64,000 bases of DNA, from the NCBI GenBank assembly GCA_039519185.1, contig CM076848.1, positions 34,832,849 through 34,896,848 of the forward strand, written 5' to 3'. This DNA is from Astragalus membranaceus. Lineage: Eukaryota; Streptophyta; Magnoliopsida; Fabales; Fabaceae. The translations under genes were made by a program, and so were the position numbers. Position 1 is the first letter of the stretch; every line of letters begins with the position of its first letter. Below, in pieces: positions 21,213 to 32,799 of the stretch. Below the pieces are notes generated by a model that worked only from the letters and a program-made list of their open reading frames with translations, searched no databases and was not told the origin of the DNA.

Positions 21213-22630
21213 TTAATATAATATAAACTCGTGGAATAAAATATAATATAATATAATACAATCATTTAATGGAAATGTAATCAACATCAGTTGGGAGGGT
21301 CGGTGCAACATGATCTGGAACAAAAGAACACCATAATTGTACACGTCCAAGGTACGGATATAACCACGATCTAGCTTCAGCTGAAGCATATGCACCCCAA
21401 GTGACTTATGCATATGCTCTGGAAAGTGGCTTACCAAATGGATGTCATGTTGTGCTCGATCAGCTGCTGACCTCTGTGATGGTAACTGGGAGACTTGCTG
21501 TGAGGACCGCTGGGGAAGTTTCTGTGATGAAATCTGGGTGGGTTTCTTAACTGAGCTCAAAGACGCATCCACGTGCTCCCAATAAGAAGGATCTCTCTTC
21601 ACATCATACTCTTTCTTCTTCTTCTTTGGTGCACCCCTAGTCTTGACTTTGTGCTTAGGTGGAACCATGGTTGTAGTGCTTTTGAAGACATAATCATCAA
21701 GACCTCTCTTCCAGACACATCTCTCATCAAGAGACATCTCAGCCCATTGCCTCCAAACCTCCTCTATTGTATAGCTTATGTCACATTCAAGTGACGCTTG
21801 TTTCACCCGCTCCTCATCCATACTCTCAATACTCAGCCTCAGCCATGTAGGTGAAAATTCCCAAGCTCACAAGAACAAGGTAACCCGTGAGTAACTTTAA
21901 TCACACAACCAGCACAACGGGTCTTATCGGTCCCTACTCCATCCAACATGTTTTCAAACTCATGAGCTATATGATCCAATGCCTCATGAGACACCAAACC
22001 GCGTAGATTCTTGTAGACTATTACGGGTTCTATACCAAACCGTGGGGGGAGATGACAGTGACGTTGGACACCTACGTCCTCTCTTTCCCTTCCGGAGACT
22101 ATTACGGGTTCTATACAGTTGTGAAATGTTACTCAAATTGTTGGTAAATCTCCTCTTTATTGACTCTAGACTTTTTGCTGCTTTCACTTCCAACCACATA
22201 TGCTCCTCAACTGCAACCGCTCCTCCTTGTTGAACTTACCAAATATTGCTGCTCCAAGGATAGTCTTAAGAGGCTCATGGTTGTGAATTCGACACATAAC
22301 TTTGACCTTCCAATCAAGACTAGGAGAATCGAGTAGTTTAACTTTCAATCTAAATGGACAACCACACATTTTTGAGGTCTTGTGTCTACTAGAACACCCA
22401 ACATCTACTCCACTATATCTCCCATGTCTATCACAACCAAAAACAATCTTATTTTTCTTCCCTTTACCATTCTCACTCGACTCGGATCGAATAATAATGA
22501 CAATTACCCCGTTGGCTTTTCCGATATCTCTAGCTCAACGGGTAACAATATCCCGAGTAGGAAAAACCTGTGATGTGGTAAACGCATCCGATAAATCCAT
22601 AAAGGGGCCTCTACCATCTGTCGTAGTCAT
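21213..22630 (-). pseudogene. MULE transposase relic (FAR1-like and SWIM parts, catalytic core missing)
   Basis: From the ATG at 22630 (MTTTDGRGPFMDL) a FAR1-type DNA-binding region reads through one in-frame TGA, where a Trp is expected before ARDIGKANGVIVIIIR. It goes on to KMCGCPFRLKVK ... VKVMCRIHNHEPLKT. A frame change follows near 22195 (ISQLYRTRNS), with GACTATTACGGGTTCTATAC duplicated near 22016 and 22096. The DDE catalytic domain is absent. The next recognisable part is a SWIM zinc finger (RCAGCVIKVTHGLPCSCELG, about 21865-21950). After two stops comes the C-terminal region (EVWRQWAEMS ... KVKTRGAPKKKKKEYDVKRD PSYWEHVDA). The gene is dead. Confidence 0.7.
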
Positions 22631-22669
22631 ATTGGTAAAAAAAAAGCTAAAAAATCAATTTTCGATCGA

Positions 22670-22930
22670 AAATAAGGGTATTTTCGGAATTTCTTTTTTT
22701 CGTATTTCCGGAAATACGTTAAACAACGGTATTTCCGGAAATTTAAAAAATTAAACTTTCCGAAAATACGTCAAAAAAAGGTATTTCTGGAAGGTTAAAA
22801 ATTTGAATTTCTGGAAATACCTAATAGTGGGTATTTCCGGAAGCATGACTTGTATTCCGGAAATACCCTATTTTCAAAAATTTGAACTGATAATATTTCC
22901 GGAAATACCTTTTTTTTAGATATTTCCGAG
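22670..22930. repeat. Subterminal CCGGAAATA repeat cluster, right side of the MULE
   Basis: About ten copies of GTATTTCCGGAAATAC or half-sites such as GGTATTTCCGGAA and TTTCTGGAAATACC in both orientations, mirroring 20290-20560. Confidence 0.6.
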
Positions 22931-23039
22931 AATCTTACAAATTTGTGGGGTCAGATCAGATTTTGGTAAAAATGAAAAGGGTATTTTTGGGTTAAAATCA
23001 AATATGGGGTATGGGGTTTAATGGGGGGGGGGGGATGTT

Positions 23040-23609
23040 GCATCTCTACCGAACATCTGCACAAAACTTGACTAGTCAATTATATCAGGTTAAATGTTTG
23101 GTTTGCGGTTATTACATAACCAACGTTTCTCAAAGAAATATTGAATATTTAAGTCAAAAAAAATCTTAAATATTGGGGTTTGAACATACCATATTGCAAT
23201 TAGAGTTAACTCACGAATTGTTCATGAGCTTGAGCCGAGTCAACTTCGAGCTGGAAACTCAGAGGTTAGCTACAAACTAAGTCGATTCTTATCAAATTGA
23301 GTCAACCTGAACCAAGTTCAATTCAGTTCGACTCATTTTCAGCTCTAGCTATCAGTGTTCCACATTCTCTCTTCTTTATGTAACATGGTGCATAGATAGA
23401 GAAATGTAATTATTGTTCATTTAAATAAAAAACTAAAGCTTCCAAAAGTTAAATTTTGGAAGGAAGATTTGTTAGCTCGTGGTCCTCAATGTATTCTAGA
23501 ACAAGGGTATTTTATGAGAAAAAGGAATTAGTTCAGTAAGAGAGTGTATTGGCATAAAAGAAGGTGTAAGTAATAGCTCCTCAAGCTTGCACAAAATTTC
23601 ATGGATAAC
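23040..23609. other. Intergenic with a possible hAT-like MITE relic
   Basis: 23209-23350 runs from TAGAGTTAACTCACGAATTG to GACTCATTTTCAGCTCTA. Its ends resemble the TAGAG...CTCTA termini of hAT MITEs, but no 8-bp duplication is visible. Nothing else is recognised. Confidence 0.35.
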
Positions 23610-24038
23610 TGTAACATTTGTTAAATGAAATTAAAGGCAAGTACACAAATTAAGAAGAAAGAGTACTGTGTATTAAGAGAGCTGAAACTCAGCTAACAGT
23701 ACAATTGATTTGGATTGAAGGCAGCAATTCCAAATGGAATATCAGAGAGAAGGAAAGAAATTCAGTACAGAGAGAAGTGACTATTGTCGTCATACACCAT
23801 AATCCTCACTCACGCACACATTCCCTTCTTAAGTGCATATTCCTTCAGCTTCGTGCTCATCACGCACTCCCTTGCGCTTCTTCGTACTTCCATTCCGTTC
23901 GGCGCCTGGTTGTTGGCATCCGTTGTGGTCCCATGTGCTATATTCTGCGCCCCACTACTTGACGCCACAGTACTCTCTTGCTGCTCCTTTGGCGCCTTGT
24001 CACTATGGCCCCCATTCCTACATGGAACATTCATTACA
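23610..24038 (-). repeat. 3' LTR of the chromovirus, overlapping the pol frame
   Basis: Plus-strand ends are TGTAACATTTG and TTCATTACA. The integrase frame continues from 24038 to its stop at 23810 inside this LTR, so about 76 codons are LTR-encoded. The plus-strand frames in the track are shadows. Confidence 0.88.
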
Positions 24039-25597
24039 ATACCATCCCCTTTAAAATTAATCTTGTCCTCAAGATTAAAGAGAGGATAATGAGTCTTAAA
24101 CTCCTCAATATCTTCCCATGTAGCTGCAGCAACATCATCATCATCCCATACAATTAAAACCTGTGGAACTTGAGTGTTTCCCTTAAGTAACACCCTGGTT
24201 TGTAACACATCTTTAGGACTCAAAACTGATCCCAATTCAAATGTTGTCAGTGGCAGAGGTAAGTATGGCTCAGACATTGTTCCATGGAAAGGCTTCAGCT
24301 GAGATACATGAAACACCGGGTGTATCTTTACTTGATCAGGCAACTGCAATTTATATGTCACTGCTCCAACTTTCTGCACAATTGGAAAAGGACCAAAGTA
24401 ACGCATAGCCAGCTTGTTGATCTTCCTTAAGGTAACTGAATGTTGCCTGTATGGTTGTAGTTTCACCAATACCTTCTCTCCCACCTTAAATTGAACATCT
24501 TGACATTTCTTGTCTGCCTGCATCTTCATTCGCTGTTGTGCCTTGTTCAGGTTGCTTTTTAGTTGCTGCAAGATCAACTCTCTGTCACTGAGTTGTGTAA
24601 CCACCTCTGCAAAATCTAAACTCGTGTAGTTAGGCTTCACCATGGTAGGTGGATCTCTACCATATAGTGCCTTGAATGGTGTCATTCCAAGGCTAGTGTG
24701 AAAAGCTGAATTGTACCAGTATTCATCCCAAGCTAATGCTTTAAACCAAGACTTAGGATTCTCAAATGTAAAGCATCTTAAATACATCTCCAAGCATCTA
24801 TTCAATATTTCAAACTGGCCATCAGATTGTGGATGGTATGCAGATGACATTGCCAACGTAGTGCCTTGCAATTTGAATAAATGTTGCCAAAAAGCACTAG
24901 TGAAAACCTTGTCTCTGTCACTGACAATAGATTTTGGCATCCCATGTAATTTCACAATGTAAGTCATGAATGCCTCAGCCACACTTTTTCTCGTGTAATC
25001 TGTTTTCAATGCTACAAAGTGAGCATACTTTGATAGCCTATCTACCACCACCACGATGACATTGAATCCATAAGAATTAGGTAAGCCAGTGATGAAGTCC
25101 ATAGCCACATCCTCCCACACTTGGTTTGGAATTGGCAACGGGTTCAGCAACCCTGTAGGCAGAGTATTAGAGGATTTTTCTTGTTGATAGATTGCACAGT
25201 TCTTTACAAACTCTTTGACATCAGTTTTCAATTTGGGCCAGTAGAACTGAGCTGAGATTCTTGCAATTGTTCTTGTGACACCAGCATGGCCCCCAACAGG
25301 TGAAGTGTGGTATTCCCTCAGCACTTGTTGTATCAGAGCTTCCTCATTTGGAATGACCAACCGGTTCTTCCAATATAGTAATTTATCCCTCACAGTGTAG
25401 TCAGTACTGTGATCTTCCTTCTGCAAAACAGAGTGTACCAGTTGCTGTAATTCTGTGTTGCTGTTGACAGCGGTTTTCAAATCCTCCAAGAATTTTGCTC
25501 GAGGTTCAGACCATGCCATGAAAAATACCTGAGAGAGAGCATCAGCTGCTACATTATCTTTGCCTGGTTTGTACTCTATCTTGAAGTCATAGCCCAT
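23810..25597 (-). pseudogene. Chromovirus integrase with chromodomain-like C-terminus
   Basis: This 595-codon frame begins at the end of RNase H (YDFKIEYKPGKDNVAADALS). The integrase zinc region has H and H (EYHTSPVGGH) and the first Cys (NCAIYQQ), but the second Cys of the CxxC pair is Tyr, a probable inactivating change. The catalytic residues lie in DFITGLP, VSDRDKVF and DGQFEILNRCLE. A GPY/F-type segment (MRYFGPFPIVQKVGAVTYKL) follows, then a degraded chromodomain (PQVLIVWDDDDVAAATWEDI). The last about 76 residues, rich in Ser/Ala/Gln and ending RRSARECVMSTKLKEYAL, come from the LTR. An in-frame TAG separates it from the upstream RNase H frame (PEQQ then WLHKFM). Confidence 0.88.
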
Positions 25598-25612
25598 GAA
25601 CTTGTGTAACCA

Positions 25613-26401
25613 CTATTGCTGTTCTGGAGTCTGCAAAGACTGATCTAGTAAACTTCTCAAACTCTTTTGATCTGTCTTGATTGTGAATTGATGGCCCAGT
25701 AGGTAATGCCTGAATTTTGCTAAAGCTTCTGTAATAGCAAATAATTCTCTTGTATACGCAGATTGTTTTTGCATTCGAGGCACCATTTTTTTGGAGAAAT
25801 AAGCAATGGGGTGTCCTTGTTGACTCAACACAGCACCTACCCCGACTCCTGAAGCATCAGTTTCTAACGTGAATGGTTGAGCAAAATTGGGTAATGCCAG
25901 AACAGGTGCTGAAGTAATAGCCAGTTTCAAGTTGTGAAATGATTGCTTAGCTTGCACTGACCATTTGAATGCTTCCTTCTTCAAAAGGTCTGTCAGTGGT
26001 CTTGCCAAGTTAGCATACCCTTTTATAAACCTTCTGTAGTACCCAGTGAGACCCAAGAAACCTCTCAATTGCTTGATGTTAGTTGGAGTTGGCCAATCTT
26101 TTACTGCTTGCACCTTCAATGCATCCATTGCTACTCCTGTTCCAGAAACCTTGTGACCAAGGTAGTCCACTTCTAACAATCCAAAAGAACATTTAGATAG
26201 TCGAGCATATAGTTGGTGTTGTTTCAAAGTCTGCAACACTAACTCAAGATGTATTAAATGAGTATGCCAAGAAGGACTATAAACTAAAATATCATCAAAA
26301 AAACTAACACAAACTTCCTTAGTTCCTTCTGAAATATCTGGTTCATCAAGCTTTGGAATGTGGCAGGCGCATTTGTAAGACCAAATGGCATTACTAGCCA
26401 T
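25613..26401 (-). pseudogene. Chromovirus reverse transcriptase C-half and RNase H
   Basis: The catalytic reverse transcriptase box is FFDDILVYSPSWHTHL, and the thumb and connection regions contain LGHKVSGTGVAMDALKVQAV and LRGFLGLTGYYRRFI. RNase H starts at LETDASGVGVGAVLSQQGHP. The first 35 residues are out of register with the family pattern (ASNAIWSYKCACH where a PFGLTNAPATFQ-type motif is expected), showing small indels in the fingers-palm region. It ends at an in-frame TAG right after PEQQ. Confidence 0.85.
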
Positions 26402-27218
26402 TCATAATGTCCATGGTGAGTTCTAAATGTGATTTGTGTTTATCCTCGGGTTGCAGAAGTATTTGATGGTAGCCAGCTCGCAAATCCAGCTTAGAAAAAT
26501 ATTGTGCTCCATACAATTCATCTAAGAACTCATCTACAGTTGGCATAGGAAGAGAGTCATTCACAGTGATGGCATTTAAAGCCCTGTAATCAGTACAGAA
26601 TCGCCACTTACCATCTTTCTTCTTTACTAAAACAATTGGTGAAGAGAAAGGGTTGTTACTTGGTTGTATGATGCCCTGGTCTAGCATCTCTTCAACCATA
26701 ACTTCAATTTGTTCCTTCTGACTATGGGGATATCTATAAGGTCTCACCTTCACTGATTTGGCTCCCTCTTGTAAATGAATTTCATGGTTCTGAGCTCTGT
26801 TGGGAAGTAAGCCTGTTGGTGTATGGAACACAACTCTATAAGTGTGCAATAAATTAGCTAACTCAGGCTCTGTATCAGTAGGAAGCTCCAACAATTCATC
26901 CACTGGTGTGACAGGATTGATTTGTTGAATGGTAAAACATTCACAAATTGCATTTGTGCTATGCATTCTCTTTAATTGGTGAAATTGAGCTTGTGTTGGT
27001 TTGACTGACTGATCCCCTTTCAATATAATGAATTTATTCTGCTGGAAGAATTTTATCACTGCTGTAGCATAGTCTTCTACATGAGGACCAAGTGTAGCTA
27101 ACCATGATGATCCTAGTATCAAGTCTGCTCCAACCACAGGGAGTAGATACACTAGTAGATGTAGCTCATGTCCTTGCACCTGCACTGTCAATTCTGGGAT
27201 CCAACCTTCTGTTTGCAT
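26394..27218 (-). pseudogene. Chromovirus protease C-half and reverse transcriptase N-half
   Basis: The frame opens in the aspartic protease flap region (VGADLILGSSWLATLGPHVEDY). It goes on to the linker and reverse transcriptase start (IIQPSNNPFSSPIVLVKKKDG, then WRFCTDYRALNAITVNDSLP and YFSKLDLRAGYHQI). It derails at HKSHLELTMDIMNG, where the palm should continue. It overlaps the upstream frame by 31 bases in a different register. Confidence 0.85.
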
Positions 27219-27568
27219 AACTTCAAAAATTGAGCAACTCTGGGTTGCAGAAAATTTTCTGAGCTTCCACCATCCAATAGAATCTGTACTGGTATATTTC
27301 CAATAGTCCCTGAAAATCGAATAGTACCCATTCCAATACCTCCCTTCATAGCATTCAATGATAAATGGTGTTCTTTATCTTCAACAGTGTCCTCTCTTTG
27401 TTGGATATCAGGTGGTTCTTTGTTTTGGTCACTGTCATCCTCACTTTCATCACAAATGAGCATCATGGCTTGGTGTTTGTTAGGGCATTTGTGTGTGTGG
27501 GAAAACTTTTCATCACAAAAGTAACAAAGTCCCTTATCTCTCCTTAATTGTATCTCAACTGGTGACAT
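27188..27568 (-). pseudogene. Chromovirus gag zinc knuckle and protease start
   Basis: It contains the nucleocapsid-like LCYFCDEKFSHTHKCPN zinc knuckle, an acidic linker, then the protease active site in VQILLDGGSSENFLQP (DGGSS in place of the more usual D-S/T-G). It ends by frameshift into the next frame. Between 27570 and 28004 the gag coding is broken by stops, although gag-like phrases persist. Confidence 0.8.
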
Positions 27569-28004
27569 GTGTTTAAGGCTTGAAAATTTGTGGTGACTAG
27601 GTTTGGTGTTGGGATTAGGAAGTAGCCCAGGGGAATTTTTAGGTTTGTTTGGGTTTACTGAGTTATCTGTTTTGGTATTTTGTGTAGGGTTTCTGTTTAG
27701 GCTTGTGTTTGGGCTATTTTTGGTGTAATAGGCTGGTGATTTGGTTTTGGTAGGGTTAGGATATTCTCTTCATACAATTTGGCTAGAGCCACTGCTTTCA
27801 CCATGGTAACTGGGACATGGCTTTTACATCTCTACGGATATCTTCCATTAAACCACCCACAAAAAAATCTAACAGAGCTTCAGCTGTCACACCTTCAATG
27901 CGATTTGCCAAGGAAGTGAATTCCAAGTAGTACTCAGCAACCGTTCCAGTTTGTACTAGCTTAAACAAGTTAGATCTAGGACATTCATAAGCAGAGGGAC
28001 CAAA

Positions 28005-28532
28005 TTATACTTCTAAAGCTTTAGTAAACTCACTCCAAGATACAAATGGATTCACCTTTTGCATCATTTGGAACCATGGAACAATATCTTGATCTAGATG
28101 AACTGAAGCTATAGTCAAGCGTTCATCATCTGGAGTATTGTAATACTCGAAAAATTGTTCAGCCTTAAAGATCCAACCAACAACATTTTGGCCATCAAAA
28201 CGGGGAAAATCAAGCTTAATGGATCTTACTTGAAAAGCTGGTTTCTGATTTGATACAGGCTCCATTTGAGGCGATTTCAGCTTCAATGCCGATGTACCAG
28301 TGTTAATCGGGCTCGAGACGCTCGTTTTCTGCATCTGATCTAGTATCTCTGTGATCTTGCTCAAACTGGCCGCTGTCTCTGCGATTGTCAAGTCCATTCG
28401 CTTGAAACGCTACTGGTTTCTCAATTCTGCTTGCTTCAATTCGTAATGGAACTCAACGTTACTCTTTTCCATGTTTTCCGTCAATCGACGTACGTCGTTG
28501 GTGAGATCATTCAAACGTGTGTTATCCGCCAT
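28005..28532 (-). pseudogene. Chromovirus gag N-half with an in-frame stop
   Basis: Gag starts at the ATG at 28532 (MADNTRLNDLTNDVRRLTEN), right after the primer-binding site. It hits one TAG at about 28410 (ELRNQ stop RFKRMD) and continues in the same frame to 28005. The second part shows the retrotransposon gag pattern LDFPRFDGQNVVGWIFKAEQ ... FFEYYNTPDDERLTIASVHL. It ends at KALEV with a stop, and the rest of the capsid region is interrupted. Confidence 0.82.
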
Positions 28533-28540
28533 GGCAGGAG

Positions 28541-28556
28541 GTAGATGAAAGCACCA
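28541..28556 (-). other. Primer-binding site of the chromovirus
   Basis: TGGTGCTTTCATCTAC, two bases from the LTR end. The tRNA is not assigned. Confidence 0.6.
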
Positions 28557-28558
28557 AA

Positions 28559-28947
28559 TGTAACGTTTGTTAAATGAAATTAAAGGCAAGTACACAAATT
28601 AAGAAGAAAGAGTACTGTGATTTAGATTGAAGGCAGCAATTCCAAATGGAATATCAGAGAGAAGGAAAGAAATTCAGTACAGAGAGAAGTGACTATTGTC
28701 ATACACCATAATCCTCACCCACGCACACATTCCCTACTTAAGTGCATATTCCTTCAGCTTCGTGCTCATCACGCGCTCCCTTGCGCTTCTTCGTACTTCC
28801 ATTCCGTTGGGCGCCTGGTTGTTGGTATCCGTTGTGGTCCCATGTGCTATATTCTGCGCCCCACTACTTGACGCCACAACACTCTCTTGCTGCTCCTTTG
28901 GCGCCTTGTCACTATGGCCCTCATTCCTACATGGCACATTCATTACA
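28559..28947 (-). repeat. 5' LTR of the chromovirus
   Basis: Partner of 23610-24038, nearly identical over the shared part. It also keeps the C-terminal coding frame (28734-28952), as expected when the 3' end of pol lies in the LTR. Confidence 0.88.
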
Positions 28948-28952
28948 ATCAC

Positions 28953-30050
28953 CTAACCAATAATGGCCCAAGTCCAATTAAGGGAAGTATTACTATATCA
29001 AGTTTGGCGCCACTTAAGGTATATACTTAGGGGCTGTGACAAAAAAAATGTATACTTAGGGGTTTGTAGTTCATCTCAACCCGCAAAACCGTCTTGATCT
29101 ATTAGTCTTGAGTTGAACGCAGCTTCGTCCCACGTGAAATATAGACAAATGAGATTATCCCAAATAGTAACTCGACTTCGGCTTAGGATGGACTCAGGTT
29201 GACCTTCGAGTTACCCAACTCATCCTTTTTTTTTATAACCCAACTCATCTTTAATATACATACACATACATTAATATTTGTGAATTGTGATAATTCTGTA
29301 AATCATTAAAAGTCAAAACAAATATGTTATTGCTGAAATTTAATTGTCAAGGACATTAATTTTATATTGTAAAAAAAAGGACATTAATTTTATAGCAATC
29401 GCATCGTTACTTTAATTATATTGTGTAGCAATCGATAGCCATGAAAATAAACAACTCTACTTAAACTTTATAAAAAATTATCTAAATATATTTTTAACAA
29501 AGTTGATCACACAACGACGTTACTTTTATAGAAATTTTACTAAATATTTTTATTAAATTTCATTATCAAATATATACAATATTTAATTTAATCAATAAAA
29601 ATATTATTTAAAAATTATATTATTTATTGCGTCAAAAAAAATTATATTATTTATATTTTGGGATAACTAGTCCTTCTTAATTATATCCTTCATTTTTGGT
29701 CAATTGTTGTGCACAAAGGCAGCATCCGCATAGGCACCATGAAGTTTAATTTTTTATTTTGGTGGAATGTTTTATCACTTTGATCCAGTATAGATGTTTC
29801 AAGTCAACTGAAGGAGAGTTTGAAAATCTTTTACTTTCAATTCCATTGGAAATATTATACGACTTCCATATACAAAGTAATCCTATTCTTAATGCGGCAC
29901 CTGTCCTGCAGTTATTCTGCAGTCGGGGTTGCGCGCTCCCCCTCCCCCTTTTAATAATAAAATAATAATAATAATAATAATAATAATAATCTAAAGGCAT
30001 TTTTTTTCAATTTTTCATATTTTAAGTATTATTTTAGGTCTTTTAAAACC
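28953..30050. other. Intergenic, no gene; (TAA)n microsatellite at 29955-29990
   Basis: 29055-29240 has phrases such as CAACCCGCAAAACCG typical of dispersed MITE relics. The rest is AT-rich, with no supported reading frame. The microsatellite is certain. Confidence 0.5.
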
Positions 30051-32610
30051 CTTTTTTTATATACAAATATGTGAGGTTTTTGGTAAAAAAAATGTGGAGT
30101 TTGTTAGTCAATAACCTGTTTAGTGAAGAAAAAAATAATTTTATGACAAAGTACATAAAGTGCAATGGTGAACGATGTGTTTTAAGGTACTTTAGAGTCC
30201 GTAGAAAATTTTAGATGTTAAAATACGTTAAATTGGTTTCTCAATAACTGGTTTGGTAGAAAAATATTAATTTCCTGACAAAATATGTAAAGTGTGATGC
30301 TAAGTAGTTTATTTTGAGATACTTTAAAGTTCAGGAAAAAATTTAGAAGTTTAAATACTTGAAGTTTGTTCCCTGACAACCGATTTGGTGAGCACAAAAT
30401 TAATTTCGTGAAGAAATATGTAAAGTGCGATGCTAAGCAATGCATTTTGAGACACTTTAGAGTCCAAAAACAATTAGACGTTCAAATACATGAAATTTGT
30501 TGCTCAATAACCGATTTGGTGAAAAAATAATTAATTTTGTGATAAAATACGTAAAGTGCGATGTTAAGTAGTGTGTTTTTAGATACTTTAGAGTCTGTAA
30601 AAAAACCTAAATGTTCAAAAACGTGAAGTTCGTTCCTAAATAACCAGTTTGGTGAAAAAAAACAATTTCGTGACAAATATGTAAAGTGCAATGCTAAGTA
30701 GTTTGTTTTGAGGTATTTTAGAAATCCAAAAAAACTAGATGTTCATATACTTGAAGTTCCTTCCTCAATAACCGAATTGGCGAAAAAAATAATTTTGTCA
30801 CAAAATACGTAAAGTGCCATACTTAGCAGTGTGTTTTAAGGCATTTTTTTTACATACAAATATGTGAGGTTTTTGGTAAAAAAAATGTGGAGTTTGTTAG
30901 TCAATAACCTGTTTAGTGAAGAAAAAAAATAATTTTATGACAAAGTACATAAAGTGCAATGGTGAACGGTGTATTTTAAGGTACTTTAGAGTCCGTAGAA
31001 ATTTTAGATGTTAGAATACGTTAAATTGGTTTCTCAATAACTGGTTTGGTAGAAAAATATTAATTTCCTGACAAAATATGTAAAGTGTGATGCTAAGTAG
31101 TTTATTTTGAGATACTTTAAAGTTCAGGAAAAAATTTAGAAGTTTAAATACTTGAAGTTTGTTCCCTGACAACCGATTTGGTGAGCACAAAATTAATTTC
31201 GTGAAGAAATATGTAAAGTGCGATGCTAAGCAATGCATTTTGAGACACTTTAGAGTCCAAAAACAATTAGACGTTCAAATACATAAAATTTGTTGCTCAA
31301 TAACCGATTTGGTGAAAAAATAATTAATTTTGTGATAAAATACGTAAAGTGCGATGTTAAGTAGTGTGTTTTTAGATACTTTAGAGTCTGTAAAAAAACC
31401 TAAATGTTCAAAAACGTGAAGTTCGTTCCTAAATAACCAGTTTGGTGAAAAAAAACAATTTCGTGACAAATATGTAAAGTGCAATGCTAAGTAGTTTGTT
31501 TTGAGGTATTTTAGAAATCCAAAAAACTAGATGTTCATATACTTGAAGTTCCTTCCTCAATAACCGAATTGGCGAAAAAAATAATTTTGTCACAAAATAC
31601 GTAAAGTGCCATACTTAGCAGTGTGTTTTAAGGCATTTTTTTATATACAAATATGTGAGGTTTTTGGTAAAAAAAATGTGGAGTTTGTTAGTCAATAACC
31701 TGTTTAGTGAAGAAAAAAATAATTTTATGACAAAGTACATAAAGTGCAATGGTGAACGGTGTATTTTAAGGTACTTTAGAGTCCGTAGAAAATTTTAGAT
31801 GTTAAAATACGTTAAATTGGTTTCTCAATAACTGGTTTGGTAGAAAAATATTAATTTCCTAACAAAATATGTAAAGTGTGATGCTAAGTAGTTTATTTTG
31901 AGATACTTTAAAGTTCAGGAAAAAATTTAGAAGTTTAAATACTTGAAGTTTGTTCCCTGACAACCGATTTGGTGAGCACAAAATTAATTTCGTGAAGAAA
32001 TATGTAAAGTGCGATGCTAAGCAATGCATTTTGAGACACTTTAGAGTCCAAAAACAATTTGACGTTCAAATACATGAAATTTGTTGCTCAATAACCGATT
32101 TGGTGAAAAAATAATTAATTTTGTGATAAAATACGTAAAGTGCGATGTTAAGTAGTGTGTTTTTAGATACTTTAGAGTCTGTAAAAAAACCTAAATGTTC
32201 AAAAACGTGAAGTTCGTTCCTAAATAACCAGTTTGGTGAAAAAAAAACAATTTCATGACAAATATGTAAAGTGCAATGCTAAGTAGTTTGTTTTGAGGTA
32301 TTTTAGAAATCCAAAAAAACTAGATGTTCATATACTTGAAGTTCCTTCCTCAATAACCGAATTGGCGAAAAAAATAATTTTGTCACAAAATACGTAAAGT
32401 GCCATAGTTAGCAGTGTGTTTTAAGGTACTTTAAAGACTGAAAAAAAATTAGATGTTCAAATACGTGAAGTTCATTCCTTTTTTTTATAGGCAAGTTCGT
32501 TTCTTAATTGCCGGTTCGGTGAAATATAAATTAATTTCGTTGCAAAATAATAAAAGTGTGATGCTAAACAATGTGTTTTGGAGTACTATATGCGTTCAGA
32601 AAAATTGTAA
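30050..32610. repeat. Higher-order satellite array: 132-bp monomers in 793-bp units
   Basis: Landmarks repeat every 130-132 bp (GTAAAGTGCGATGCTAAG at about 30156, 30289, 30422, 30552, 30682 and 30811). The whole block of six different monomers repeats with a period of 793 bp: GTGAGGTTTTTGG at 30071, 30864 and 31655. Blocks are almost identical to each other, while monomers within a block are clearly diverged. Three blocks are present, followed by one or two diverged monomers to about 32610. Short minus-strand frames duplicated at the 793-bp period (30218/31011 and 30482/31275) are by-products. Confidence 0.93.
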
Positions 32611-32799
32611 CCGTGAAAAAATTAATTTATATAAAATGCAATATTACTACTTTAAAATATTAATTAATATTTATACTTCTTTATCTTATATTTGCATTCT
32701 TATATTTATTTTTTGCGAGTATTCACTCCCCCGTCCCCCCTTTTTTCTTCTTTTAGTCGGTGCTCCCACCAACCCCCTTTTTATAACCCTTATTTTGGT

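Larger units (their letters stand above)
20193..23037 (-). mobile_element. Decayed autonomous MULE (Mutator-like element)
   Basis: A relic transposase (21213-22630) and a second reading frame (20658-21022) sit between two regions crowded with a GTATTTCCGGAAATAC palindrome (20290-20560 and 22670-22930). Outside these, the left end CCCCCTCTTATACCATATACCC and the complemented right end CCCCCATTAAACCCCATACCCC look like imperfect terminal repeats. I found no clear 9-bp duplication. The order terminus, subterminal repeats, genes, subterminal repeats, terminus supports one element. Confidence 0.65.
23610..28947 (-). mobile_element. Ty3/gypsy chromovirus-type retrotransposon, defective
   Basis: LTRs at 23610-24038 and 28559-28947 flank gag, protease, reverse transcriptase, RNase H and integrase in gypsy order on the minus strand. 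The flanks ATAAC (23605-23609) and ATCAC (28948-28952) fit a 5-bp duplication with one change. The primer-binding site TGGTGCTTTCATCTAC lies at 28541-28556. The right LTR lacks about 40 bp found in the left one near 23672-23710. Several stops and frameshifts (gag, gag-protease, reverse transcriptase, before integrase) make it inactive. The chromodomain-like C-terminus supports the chromovirus assignment; the exact clade is unknown. Confidence 0.9.

Noticed and set aside
30218..31484. Pairs of identical 75- and 69-codon minus-strand frames
   Set aside because: They are repeats of the 793-bp satellite blocks, not duplicated genes.
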